From assembly GCA_021647145.1 (NCBI GenBank), contig JAKIVF010000029.1, forward strand, positions 1-31,572: a DNA stretch of 31,572 nt, read 5' to 3'. The translations under genes were made by a program, and so were the position numbers. The stretch is from Methylococcaceae bacterium (lineage in GTDB: Bacteria; Pseudomonadota; Gammaproteobacteria; Methylococcales; Methylomonadaceae). The notes beneath the pieces are model-generated. The model made no database searches and was not told where the DNA came from. It worked only from the letters and a program-made list of their open reading frames with translations. Positions 7,442 through 14,284 of the stretch are shown piece by piece. The stretch's first letter is position 1. Each line of letters starts with the position of its first letter.

Positions 7442-7705
7442 ATGGTAACTATTCGTCTTGCAAGAGGTGGCGCTAAAAATCAGCCGTTTTATCATATTGT
7501 TGTAGCAGACAGCAGAAAAAGTCGTGATGGACGTTATATAGAACGATTAGGTTTTTATAACCCGTTTGCGCGTGGCAATGAAGAAACAATTCGTTTAGAT
7601 GGAGAGCGTGTTGATTATTGGAAATCTGTCGGGGCACAGCCTTCTGAACGTGTTTCTCGTTTAATTAAAGATACTAATAAAGAAGTCGCTACCGCTACTG
7701 CATAA
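7442..7705 (+). CDS. rpsP: 30S ribosomal protein S16
   Basis: An 87-residue protein that binds 16S rRNA in early small-subunit assembly. The start MVTIRLARGGAKNQPFYHIV, then the VADSRKSRDGRYIERLGFYN block and RVDYWKSVGAQPSERVSRL, are all hallmark S16 sequence. It is the first gene of the conserved rpsP-rimM-trmD-rplS cluster. Confidence 0.98.
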   Translation: MVTIRLARGGAKNQPFYHIVVADSRKSRDGRYIERLGFYNPFARGNEETIRLDGERVDYWKSVGAQPSERVSRLIKDTNKEVATATA

Positions 7706-7709
7706 ACCT

Positions 7710-8219
7710 TTGTCAGAAAACGAACTTATTAAGGTTGGTGAAATATCCGGTGTATTTGGGATAAAAGGCTGGATTAAAATCTTTTCATTAACCTCTCCCA
7801 GAGAGAATATTCTAAATTATTCACCTTGGGTTCTTAAAAAAGAAAATGAGGTAAAGGATGTTTCTCTTGTTAAAGGAAAACGGCAAGGTAAATCAGTTGT
7901 TGCTAGCATAGCCGGGGTTTCTGATCGAGATGAAGCGGCAAGCTATAACGGCTGGGACATTTTTATTAAAAAAAGTCAGCTACCCAAGCCTGAAAAAGAT
8001 GAATATTATTGGGTGGATCTTGTTGGTTTGCAGGTGGAAACAGTGTCTGGTGTTAGTTTAGGTCAGGTTGATCATCTGATTGAAACGGGTGCAAATGATG
8101 TGCTGGTTATTAAGAAAGAGGATGAGGAACGATTAATCCCCTTTTTGCAAGAACAAGTTATTAAAAAAATTGATCTGGCTAACAATAAAATGATTGTTGA
8201 ATGGGATCCTGATTTTTAA
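7710..8219 (+). CDS. rimM: Ribosome maturation factor RimM
   Basis: A 169-residue factor that helps assemble the head of the 30S subunit and binds S19. The N-terminal RimM barrel starts VGEISGVFGIKGWIKIFSLT, with the typical G-x-x-G-I-K-G-W-(I/V)-K motif. The C-terminal PRC barrel includes EYYWVDLVGLQVETVSGVSL and GANDVLVIKK...RLIPFL. The only suitable start is TTG at 7710, four bases after the rpsP stop and without a clear ribosome site, which points to translational coupling with rpsP. The length agrees with the family. Confidence 0.96.
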   Translation: MSENELIKVGEISGVFGIKGWIKIFSLTSPRENILNYSPWVLKKENEVKDVSLVKGKRQGKSVVASIAGVSDRDEAASYNGWDIFIKKSQLPKPEKDEYYWVDLVGLQVETVSGVSLGQVDHLIETGANDVLVIKKEDEERLIPFLQEQVIKKIDLANNKMIVEWDPDF

Positions 8220-8227
8220 TTTTTGTT

Positions 8228-8965
8228 ATGCATTTTGATGTTGTTACCTTGTTTCCAGAAATGATTTTGGACAGTTCCGGTTACGGAGTGACTGGAAAGG
8301 CTATTGAAAATAAAGTCGTAGGGTTGTCTGTTTGGAACCCAAGGGATTATACGCAAGATAAACATCGTAGTGTTGATGATCGACCCTATGGTGGCGGACC
8401 TGGGATGGTAATGAAATATCAGCCACTATTTGATGCAGTTAATGCAGCACAATCAAACAATAAGGCTGCAGATAGTAAAGTTGTCTATTTAAGTCCACAA
8501 GGGAAACAGATAACGCAGAGTTTATTGCTAGACATTAGCCAATCATCTCAATTGATTTTAGTAGCAGGTCGATATGAAGGGGTTGATGAGCGTTTTATTG
8601 ATTCGATTTGTGATGAAGAGTGGTCTTTAGGTGACTATGTTATTAGTGGCGGTGAATTGGCGGCATTGGTGGTTATTGATGCGATCACTCGGTTAATCCC
8701 TGGTGTTTTGGGGGATGATGATTCTGCAAAACAGGATTCATATATGGATGGTTTGTTGGATTATCCTCACTTTACTCGGCCTGAGCAGATTGGATTGAGC
8801 TCTGTTCCTAAAGTGTTGATGAATGGAAATCATTGTGAGATTAAGCAATGGAGAATGCAGCAGGCGTTAGGTCGAACAGAATTAAGACGGCCGGATTTAT
8901 TAAAGAATAAAGAGTTAAACGCAGAGCAAATCGCTCTGTTGGAAGAGTTTAGGAATATAAACTAG
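8228..8965 (+). CDS. trmD: tRNA (guanine-37-N1)-methyltransferase
   Basis: TrmD transfers a methyl group from S-adenosylmethionine to G37 of tRNAs, preventing +1 frameshifts. It is a SPOUT-fold dimer of 245 residues. Visible family blocks are MHFDVVTLFPEMI, the RSVDDRPYGGGPGMVMK substrate loop, ILVAGRYEGVDERFIDS, and the knot region with EEWSLGDYVISGGELAALVV. DYPHFTRPE follows in the C-terminal domain. It begins 8 bases after rimM. Confidence 0.98.
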   Translation: MHFDVVTLFPEMILDSSGYGVTGKAIENKVVGLSVWNPRDYTQDKHRSVDDRPYGGGPGMVMKYQPLFDAVNAAQSNNKAADSKVVYLSPQGKQITQSLLLDISQSSQLILVAGRYEGVDERFIDSICDEEWSLGDYVISGGELAALVVIDAITRLIPGVLGDDDSAKQDSYMDGLLDYPHFTRPEQIGLSSVPKVLMNGNHCEIKQWRMQQALGRTELRRPDLLKNKELNAEQIALLEEFRNIN

Positions 8966-9154
8966 TTAGAGTCTATCAAGATCATTATGAACCGCTGTCA
9001 GTTATGTGCGGACGGAGTATAGAAATTGGAGTTTACATAGAGTAAATGATGATTTTCAGAGTCTCCTAAGCAACACCATCAGTGATATAGTGGATCTTGG
9101 GATGGTTCTTATATAGTTTCCTCGTTAGAAATTGATGTTTATTAGGGTGTGGTA
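8966..9154 (+). other. Unusually long trmD-rplS spacer, possible L19 leader
   Basis: This interval of about 189 bases has no convincing reading frame and no U-tailed terminator. In many relatives trmD and rplS are separated by only a few tens of bases. The interval could contain a separate rplS promoter or a structured leader, but I see no strong hairpin or promoter that decides this. Confidence 0.35.
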
Positions 9155-9499
9155 ATGACAAATATTATTGATATATTAGAAGCAGAACAGCTAAATAAAG
9201 ATGTGCCTGATTTTGCACCAGGTGATACGGTTGTTGTACAAGTTAAGGTAAAAGAAGGCGATCGTGAAAGATTGCAGGCCTATGAAGGTGTTGTAATTGC
9301 CAAGAAAAACCGGGGATTAAACTCAGCTTTTACTGTAAGAAAACATTCGCATGGTATTGGTGTGGAGCGTGTTTTTCAGACACACAGTAAAATGATTGGT
9401 AGTATTGAAGTTAAGCGCCGAGGTGCTGTACGCAGAGCAAAACTTTATTATTTGCGTAACTTAACTGGTAGAGCAGCACGGATTAAGGAAAAACTTTGA
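9155..9499 (+). CDS. rplS: 50S ribosomal protein L19
   Basis: A 114-residue protein at the 30S-50S interface. MTNIIDILEAEQLNKDVPDF, the block DTVVVQVKVKEGDRERLQAY-EGVVIA and SAFTVRKHSHGIGVERVFQT are diagnostic, as is KLYYLRNLTGRAARIKEKL. I take the ATG at 9155 and not the in-frame GTG at 9149: the TTAGGG ribosome site is then 7 bases away and the N-terminus aligns with known L19. A strong terminator follows. Confidence 0.97.
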   Translation: MTNIIDILEAEQLNKDVPDFAPGDTVVVQVKVKEGDRERLQAYEGVVIAKKNRGLNSAFTVRKHSHGIGVERVFQTHSKMIGSIEVKRRGAVRRAKLYYLRNLTGRAARIKEKL

Positions 9500-9521
9500 T
9501 AGAATAATTTATTGTTTTAGA

Positions 9522-9549
9522 AAAAGCAGCTTTTAAGCTGCTTTTTTTT
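9522..9549 (+). terminator. Rho-independent terminator after rplS
   Basis: AGCAGCTT / AAGCTGCT stem with a very short loop, preceded by AAAAA and followed by eight T residues. It closes the rpsP-rplS unit. Confidence 0.9.
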
Positions 9550-9619
9550 GCTTTAAAACTTTTGTTTTGGTTAAATAAAAATTAACTTGAGACTGGTTTT
9601 TTAGGATTAAGGAATAAAA

Positions 9620-10111
9620 ATGCCTGTTATGATAAATTGGATTGATTTACCAGAAGATAAAGAAAGCTCGTGTTTTATAATACCTGTTTTGGTTGGTGAA
9701 TTAATTGTCTATCAAGTTGGCCACGTTGTAACAAAAACAGAGTGGTGTGTTGATTCTTCAGCAACTTATTCCTTCAAAAGTGATAAACAATGTAATAAAA
9801 TTCAATTTTTTCTTGATAACCCAAAAAGCTCATTAGTCATCAATTTACAAAAACAAGGGACAAGTTTTAGAAATAAAGTCTGGTCTGAAATTTGTAAAAT
9901 ACCTGTGGGATGTGTGTTGAGTTATTCAGAGTTAGCAAAGAAAATTGATTCTGGACCAAGAGCAGTAGCGAATGCATGTAGAGATAATTTATACCCGGGA
10001 ATAATTCCTTGTCACCGAGTCGTTTCAAAATCTGGGGTGGGAGGATTTATGGGGAAAATAAACGGTAAGCCAGTGGAGATCAAGAGAAAATTATTGCAGT
10101 TAGAAATGTAA
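9620..10111 (+). CDS. ogt: Methylated-DNA--protein-cysteine methyltransferase
   Basis: A 163-residue suicide repair protein that removes alkyl groups from O6-alkylguanine. The C-terminal DNA-binding/active-site domain runs from GTSFRNKVWSEICKIPVG through SYSELAKKI and GPRAVANACRDN to the active site IIPCHRVV (nucleophile Cys131), then GVGGFMGKI. The N-terminal domain (1-78) is short and poorly conserved, as in Ogt. The start has a good ribosome site (TAAGGAATAAAA). It lies 26 bases before xerD. Confidence 0.93.
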   Translation: MPVMINWIDLPEDKESSCFIIPVLVGELIVYQVGHVVTKTEWCVDSSATYSFKSDKQCNKIQFFLDNPKSSLVINLQKQGTSFRNKVWSEICKIPVGCVLSYSELAKKIDSGPRAVANACRDNLYPGIIPCHRVVSKSGVGGFMGKINGKPVEIKRKLLQLEM

Positions 10112-10136
10112 TGATTATGTTTTAGGTTGGAAGACT

Positions 10137-11024
10137 ATGGGAACTTCTTTAGAGCAGATAGATTTGTTTTTGGACTCTCTATGGGTTGAGGCAGGATTAA
10201 GTGATAATACTTTAGCCGCCTATGGCAGCGATCTAAAGATTTTTTCAAAATGGCTTAACAAAAAAACGGTCGTTGAGGCAGAAGAAAGTGATATTGCTTT
10301 GTTTTTGGCTAGTCGTTATAAACAAGGTATAGGAAGCCGTTCATCTGCCCGTATATTATCTAGTTTGCGTCGTTTTTATGGTTATTTACATAGGGAAAAC
10401 ATAATAGCGTTAGATCCTACAGTTTTAATAGAGGCTCCCCATATTGGTCGGTTTTTACCAGAATCATTGTCGGAAATTGATGTGGAGTCTTTGCTGGGAT
10501 CACCAGAATCTTCTAATGCTCTAGGTTGTAGAGATAAGGCTATGTTTGAATTACTTTATGCAACAGGCTTGCGTGTATCTGAATTAATTAGTCTGAAATT
10601 TGAACAAGTAAATTTTAGACATGGCTTTGTAAGAGTTATTGGTAAAGGTAAAAAAGAGCGGTTAGTTCCTGTCGGTGAGCAGGCAATAGGCGAGTTAGAG
10701 CAATATATGGCAGGAGCTAGAACAGAAATTCTTGCGAACAAACAATGTGATTATTTGTTTGTGACAAAACGTGGTGGAGGGATGACTCGACAAGCATTTT
10801 GGTACATTATTAAACGGTATGCAAAAAAAGCAGGGATTAAAAAACACCTTTCACCACATACTTTAAGGCATGCATTTGCAACACATTTGCTTAATCATGG
10901 TGCTGATTTACGTGTTGTGCAGATGTTACTGGGGCATTCTGACCTATCGACAACCCAGATTTATACCCATATTGCACAAGAAAGACTAAAGTCAATGCAT
11001 GCGGAGTTTCATCCTAGAGGGTAA
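10137..11024 (+). CDS. xerD: Site-specific tyrosine recombinase XerD
   Basis: A 295-residue recombinase that, with XerC, resolves chromosome dimers at dif under FtsK control. The N-terminal SAM-like core-binding domain occupies about 1-95. Catalytic residues are all present: Arg146 (YATGLRVSELISL), Lys in IGKGKKERLVP (about 170), His241 and Arg244 (HTLRHAFATHLLNHG), His267 (LLGHSDLSTTQIYTH) and the nucleophile Tyr276. Length and the C-terminal tail match XerD better than XerC, and the ATGLRVSEL and LSPHTLRH forms are usual in XerD. It is a housekeeping chromosomal enzyme and not a sign of an integrated element. Confidence 0.92.
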   Translation: MGTSLEQIDLFLDSLWVEAGLSDNTLAAYGSDLKIFSKWLNKKTVVEAEESDIALFLASRYKQGIGSRSSARILSSLRRFYGYLHRENIIALDPTVLIEAPHIGRFLPESLSEIDVESLLGSPESSNALGCRDKAMFELLYATGLRVSELISLKFEQVNFRHGFVRVIGKGKKERLVPVGEQAIGELEQYMAGARTEILANKQCDYLFVTKRGGGMTRQAFWYIIKRYAKKAGIKKHLSPHTLRHAFATHLLNHGADLRVVQMLLGHSDLSTTQIYTHIAQERLKSMHAEFHPRG

Positions 11025-11096
11025 GTCAAATTCATTGATTTAGTTTTATAATTTACTTGGGTACTTGAGTGCCTTAAATTTAATTGAGAATAGTAA

Positions 11097-11900
11097 ATGA
11101 TTCAAAATATTCACCCCACTGCATATATAGCATCAACGGCCAAATTAGCTGACAATATTACAATTGGTCCATTTGTGGTTATTGAAGATTATGTTGAGAT
11201 TGGAGATGGATGTGAATTAGGGGCGCATGCCGTTTTACAGTCTTATGTCAAAATGGGTAAAGGTAATATTTTACATCCACATGTTGTGTTAGGAGGGCTG
11301 CCTCAAGATATTTCTTTTAAAAAAGAAACTGTTTCTTGGTTAGAAATTGCGGATAATAATGTTTTTCGAGAAGGGTTTACAGCTCATAGGTCTTCGGTTG
11401 AGGGGGGGGTGACTAGAGTTGGTTCTGAGTGTTTTTTTATGAATAATAGTCATGTGGCGCATGATTGCAACGTAGGTAATAAAGTTATATTTGCTAATAA
11501 CGTGGCAATTGGTGGTTATGTAGAGGTTGGAGAGAGTGTGTTTATGGGGGGAGCAGTTGTTGTGCATCAGTTTTGCCGCATAGGCTCTTTTGCAATTGTG
11601 CAAGGAACAACAGGATTAAGCATGGATGTTATCCCTTATATGTTAATCGGTGGCAGACCTGCAAAACATTACCGTTTAAATACAGTGGGTTTAAAACGAG
11701 CGGGTATAAATGGAGAACGATATAAAATATTATCTTCGGCATTTAGGTTGTTAAAAAATAAAATGAGTCTAGACGATTTGGAACAAACTGAAGAGTTAGT
11801 TTATTTAAAACAATGGTTGGAATATAAATCCAAAAGAGGTACACATGGGTTTATTGATGTATCTAAAAAAGTTCTTAAAACGTCGAATAAAAAACTATGA
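11097..11900 (+). CDS. LpxA-family acyl-ACP--UDP-sugar O-acyltransferase (probable paralogue)
   Basis: A 267-residue left-handed beta-helix acyltransferase. The N-terminal hexapeptide repeats begin at IHPTAYIASTAKLADNITIG. NNSHVAHDCNVGNKVIFANN contains the catalytic His (His122, equivalent to E. coli LpxA His125), and GGAVVVHQFCRIGSFAIVQG follows. The C-terminal helical domain starts near RLNTVGLKRAGI. LpxA makes the first acylation of lipid A, but the true lpxA normally lies in an lpxD-fabZ-lpxA-lpxB cluster. Here it stands alone beside a HAD hydrolase gene and has EGFTAHRSS where LpxA usually has ESVTIHRGT. It may therefore be a second copy acting on another sugar nucleotide. Its stop overlaps the next ATG. 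Confidence 0.8.
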   Translation: MIQNIHPTAYIASTAKLADNITIGPFVVIEDYVEIGDGCELGAHAVLQSYVKMGKGNILHPHVVLGGLPQDISFKKETVSWLEIADNNVFREGFTAHRSSVEGGVTRVGSECFFMNNSHVAHDCNVGNKVIFANNVAIGGYVEVGESVFMGGAVVVHQFCRIGSFAIVQGTTGLSMDVIPYMLIGGRPAKHYRLNTVGLKRAGINGERYKILSSAFRLLKNKMSLDDLEQTEELVYLKQWLEYKSKRGTHGFIDVSKKVLKTSNKKL

Positions 11901-12649
11901 AACAACCAATTGTTTACGCTTTAGATTTTGATGGAGTTATTTGTGATAGCGCAATAGAAACAGGAATAGCAGGCTGGAAGTCCGCAATACAGGTTTGGGA
12001 TGGGTTTTCTTCCCCTTTGCCATCAAAAAAAGTTCTTGATCAGTTTCGTGAAGTTCGTCCTGTTATGGAAACTGGTTATGAAGCTATTTTAGTCATTAAA
12101 ATGCTTAACGATGGTGATTCGGTAGAGTCAATTTTAATGGGTTTTAGCAGTAAAAAGGAACAACTGATTAAGGATTCGAGTCTTGATGTAGATTTTCTCA
12201 AAAATTTGTTTGGTGAAATAAGAGATCAATGGATAAAAAATGATATTGATGACTGGGTGAAGATGAACCCATTGTTCACTGGAGTAATTGAGAAATTGAA
12301 GTATCTTACTAGTCAGGATGTGTGGTATATCATTACTACAAAACAAGAACGTTTTGTAAAGCTTATATTGACTGCTAATCAGATTCAAATATCGGATGAT
12401 AGAGTCTTTGGTTTGGATAAAAAAATAAGTAAAGAAGCTGTTTTAGTAGACTTGGTAAAAAAACACCCTAATCAGGCTATATATTTTGTCGAAGATAGAT
12501 TGGCTGCTCTACTTAATGTTATAAATAATAGGCGATTAAAGTCAGTTCAATTATATTTGGCGACTTGGGGATATAATAACGAAAAAGATAAAATAGATGC
12601 AAAAAAAAAGAAGATTGAGTTAATTGGACTAGATGAATTTTTAGTCTAA
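11897..12649 (+). CDS. HAD-superfamily hydrolase
   Basis: A 250-residue haloacid dehalogenase-type phosphohydrolase. Motif I is ALDFDGVICDS (nucleophile Asp10 and general acid Asp12). Motif II is WYIITTKQERF (Thr147/148), and IYFVEDRLAAL gives the acidic motif IV (Glu199-Asp200). An alpha-helical cap lies between about residues 20 and 110. The substrate is unknown. The ATG overlaps the stop of the LpxA-family gene (ATGA), so the two are co-translated, which hints at a sugar-nucleotide or lipid-sugar phosphate as substrate. Confidence 0.8.
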   Translation: MKQPIVYALDFDGVICDSAIETGIAGWKSAIQVWDGFSSPLPSKKVLDQFREVRPVMETGYEAILVIKMLNDGDSVESILMGFSSKKEQLIKDSSLDVDFLKNLFGEIRDQWIKNDIDDWVKMNPLFTGVIEKLKYLTSQDVWYIITTKQERFVKLILTANQIQISDDRVFGLDKKISKEAVLVDLVKKHPNQAIYFVEDRLAALLNVINNRRLKSVQLYLATWGYNNEKDKIDAKKKKIELIGLDEFLV

Positions 12650-12703
12650 GTGAGTAGAGTCCATGGTTTTCAATAGCAAAAATAGAGTGCTATCTCGCCA
12701 GAA

Positions 12704-12738
12704 TAAAAAAAGCCCCATTCGAATAATTCGTTTGGGGC
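12704..12738 (-). terminator. Rho-independent terminator, minus strand
   Basis: A 6-bp G+C-rich stem with an inner 4-bp stem and a run of seven T on the minus strand. On the plus strand it lacks a T tail (ATAGATATA follows), so it is oriented against the preceding HAD gene. Confidence 0.65.
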
Positions 12739-12800
12739 ATAGATATACTCATCACAACTAAGAGGAGGTATCGACTCTCAATTAGAAGATTAGTAGAGTT
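12704..12800 (-). ncRNA. Candidate small RNA with anti-Shine-Dalgarno segment
   Basis: On the minus strand a stem GCCCCA/TGGGGC with an inner CGAA/TTCG pairing (12712-12738) is followed by seven T (12711-12705). This is a good terminator with no minus-strand gene before it. Just upstream on the same strand is ATACCTCCTCTTAG (about 12758-12772), complementary to a strong ribosome-binding site and similar to the 3' end of 16S rRNA. No start codon follows the complementary AGAGGAGGT on the plus strand, so it is not an ordinary ribosome site. The 5' end is uncertain, as no convincing promoter is seen in the A+T-rich stretch above 12800. Confidence 0.4.
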
Positions 12801-12911
12801 CTTTTTAAATACAAGTTTATTTATCAAAAAAATTATTTTTGATATTTTAATAGGTTTAAATACGTATTTTTATTTTTTTATCTCATTATTATCAGCAAGT
12901 TATACTATGTT

Positions 12912-12944
12912 ATTGATAGTATTGATAGTATTGATAGTATTGAT
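12912..12944 (+). repeat. 9-bp tandem repeat, about 3.7 copies
   Basis: ATTGATAGT is repeated three times without change, followed by ATTGAT. It is non-coding and lies about 600 bases upstream of the sorting-signal protein gene. Confidence 0.85.
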
Positions 12945-13370
12945 TAACTTTGGTTGCTGAGTTGTGTTTTTTAAGTACAATTTGAATTGTTGCTAACTGC
13001 TATGTGGTGTGAATAGCATTAATTCTTGAATCGAAAAGCCAGTGTTTTCGAAGGGGGGGCAAAAAGTTGTGTTGAATTTGCTAAATGTGGGATCTATATT
13101 TCTTGAGATTATTTAATAATCGAAGTTGGAGTGTAATTATAATCATCCTTCTTTTCAAAGAGTAAAGAGCTAAATCTTGTTTTTATGGCTTTAGCGTAAT
13201 GAATTAGTCTTAAATAATGCCCTTAAGTACAATAGAAAATAGTATTTAATTCTGTATGATACTGGCTAAAGGGATATCTTGAGTTAGATATACGACTTTG
13301 TCAAGGAAGGATGAGTTATTGTTAAGGTTCAGTTAAGGGTTGTAAATATATAATTATCTAAACTCATAAT

Positions 13371-13397
13371 AAATCTAGGTTTTTTGATCCTAGATTT
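13371..13397. repeat. 9-bp perfect inverted repeat
   Basis: AAATCTAGG and CCTAGATTT are separated by 9 bases, about 130 bases before the sorting-signal protein start. There is no T-run on either side, so an operator or RNA structure fits better than a terminator. Confidence 0.5.
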
Positions 13398-13524
13398 AAT
13401 AAGGATATTAAAGTTATTGCTACTATAACTTGGTGGGTTATTTAAGTGTGACTCAAGTTCGTTTAAGATTTTTATAGATATAAGTTGTTTACTTTTTTTA
13501 ATATTTAGATAGAGGGTTTTTATA

Positions 13525-14166
13525 ATGAAAAAAATTACATTATGTGCTTTGTTTTTCGTATTTTCGGTGAGTGCAAATGCTGCTCCTACTTTAACTTGGT
13601 CATCTGCTACTCCTGGTTTACGTGCTGATGCTGTAGAAAGTTTTGGGATGCATCATGAAGTTAATCCAAATGGCGACTTAAGTGCGGGTGATACTGTGAC
13701 ATTAGGTGCGTTTAACCATTTTTGGAGTTTTTCATCTGATGGTGCTGGTATGTTAGATTCTTTTGTCGTTTCTGCTACAGCTGGTGTGGGTGCTGTTACT
13801 GGTATAACTGCATTTTTAACTCGAAGAGATGATTGGAATTTTAATCCCCTTGATGAAATTTCTAGAACAGAAACTTCTGTCTCTAATCCATTTTTTCCTA
13901 TTGGCCCAAGTTCTGGTACTTTAGTTGAAAACACATTGTTTTCTAATACTGATATATCTTTAGGTGACTATGTTTTGGTCATCAGTGCTAATGCTAGTGC
14001 TTTAATTAGCTCATATAACTTTACATTAGGTAGCTCAGATTCTGCTGGTACAGTTGCAGCAACACCGCTACCAGCAGCTGCTTGGTTGTTTATTTCAGCT
14101 ATTTTGGGTGTTGGTGGTCTTGCATCACGTCGTAAAACATTGCCTGTTGATGGACTGGCTGCATAA
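13525..14166 (+). CDS. Secreted protein with VPLPA-type C-terminal sorting signal
   Basis: A 213-residue exported protein. MKKITLCALFFVFSVSANA is a signal peptide, probably cut before APTLTW. The mature part is rich in S, T, G and A, with beta-type hydrophobic alternation and no catalytic motif I recognise. The C-terminus has the three-part sorting signal: TPLPAAAWLF motif (about 180-189), a hydrophobic helix (ISAILGVGGLA) and a basic cluster (SRRK), followed by an unusual 9-residue tail ending DGLAA. The motif is the VPLPA variant (TIGR03370), cleaved by exosortase D. The adjacent downstream gene encodes such an exosortase, which makes this its likely dedicated substrate. A terminator separates the two genes. 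Confidence 0.85.
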   Translation: MKKITLCALFFVFSVSANAAPTLTWSSATPGLRADAVESFGMHHEVNPNGDLSAGDTVTLGAFNHFWSFSSDGAGMLDSFVVSATAGVGAVTGITAFLTRRDDWNFNPLDEISRTETSVSNPFFPIGPSSGTLVENTLFSNTDISLGDYVLVISANASALISSYNFTLGSSDSAGTVAATPLPAAAWLFISAILGVGGLASRRKTLPVDGLAA

Positions 14167-14189
14167 AAATCGTCTTAATTGACTTTAGA

Positions 14190-14213
14190 AAGGGGCTTTT
14201 AGCCCCTTTTTTT
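14190..14213 (+). terminator. Rho-independent terminator after the sorting-signal gene
   Basis: AGGGGCT / AGCCCCT stem with a 3-base loop, followed by a run of seven T. It separates the substrate gene from xrtD and so allows different expression levels. Confidence 0.9.
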
Positions 14214-14284
14214 ATGCCTAAAAATAAGTTTATAGTCTATACTTAATACTCATTACTTAAACAAGCTTAGCTCAATAATATTAT

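Larger units (their letters stand above)
12650..13524. other. 875-base gene-free interval with palindromes and a tandem repeat
   Basis: No reading frame of coding quality is visible on either strand. Structured items are: a minus-strand terminator (12704-12738) with a possible small RNA; the perfect 12-bp palindrome AAATACGTATTT (12858-12869); a 9-bp tandem repeat (12912-12944); an inverted repeat TCGAAAA-7-TTTTCGA near 13030-13050; and a 9-bp perfect stem (13371-13397). The stretch is very rich in A+T and precedes the exosortase locus, so its regulatory region is probably here. Confidence 0.6.

Noticed and set aside
10137..11024. XerD-type recombinase as a sign of an integrated mobile element
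   Set aside because: Length and motifs are those of the housekeeping enzyme, and flanking genes are ordinary chromosomal genes without attachment-site repeats.
11340..11603. Minus-strand 87-residue frame within the LpxA-family gene
   Set aside because: Rich in His, Cys and Asn with no motif; it mirrors the conserved acyltransferase codons.
12912..12944. Tandem repeat considered as a CRISPR remnant
   Set aside because: Units are 9 bp, directly adjacent, and have no spacers; no cas gene is nearby.
13045..13075. Sigma-54 promoter in the GGGGGGGCAAAAAGTTGTG stretch
   Set aside because: The GG is there, but the -12 element reads GT and not GC, and the distance to the next gene is about 450 bases.
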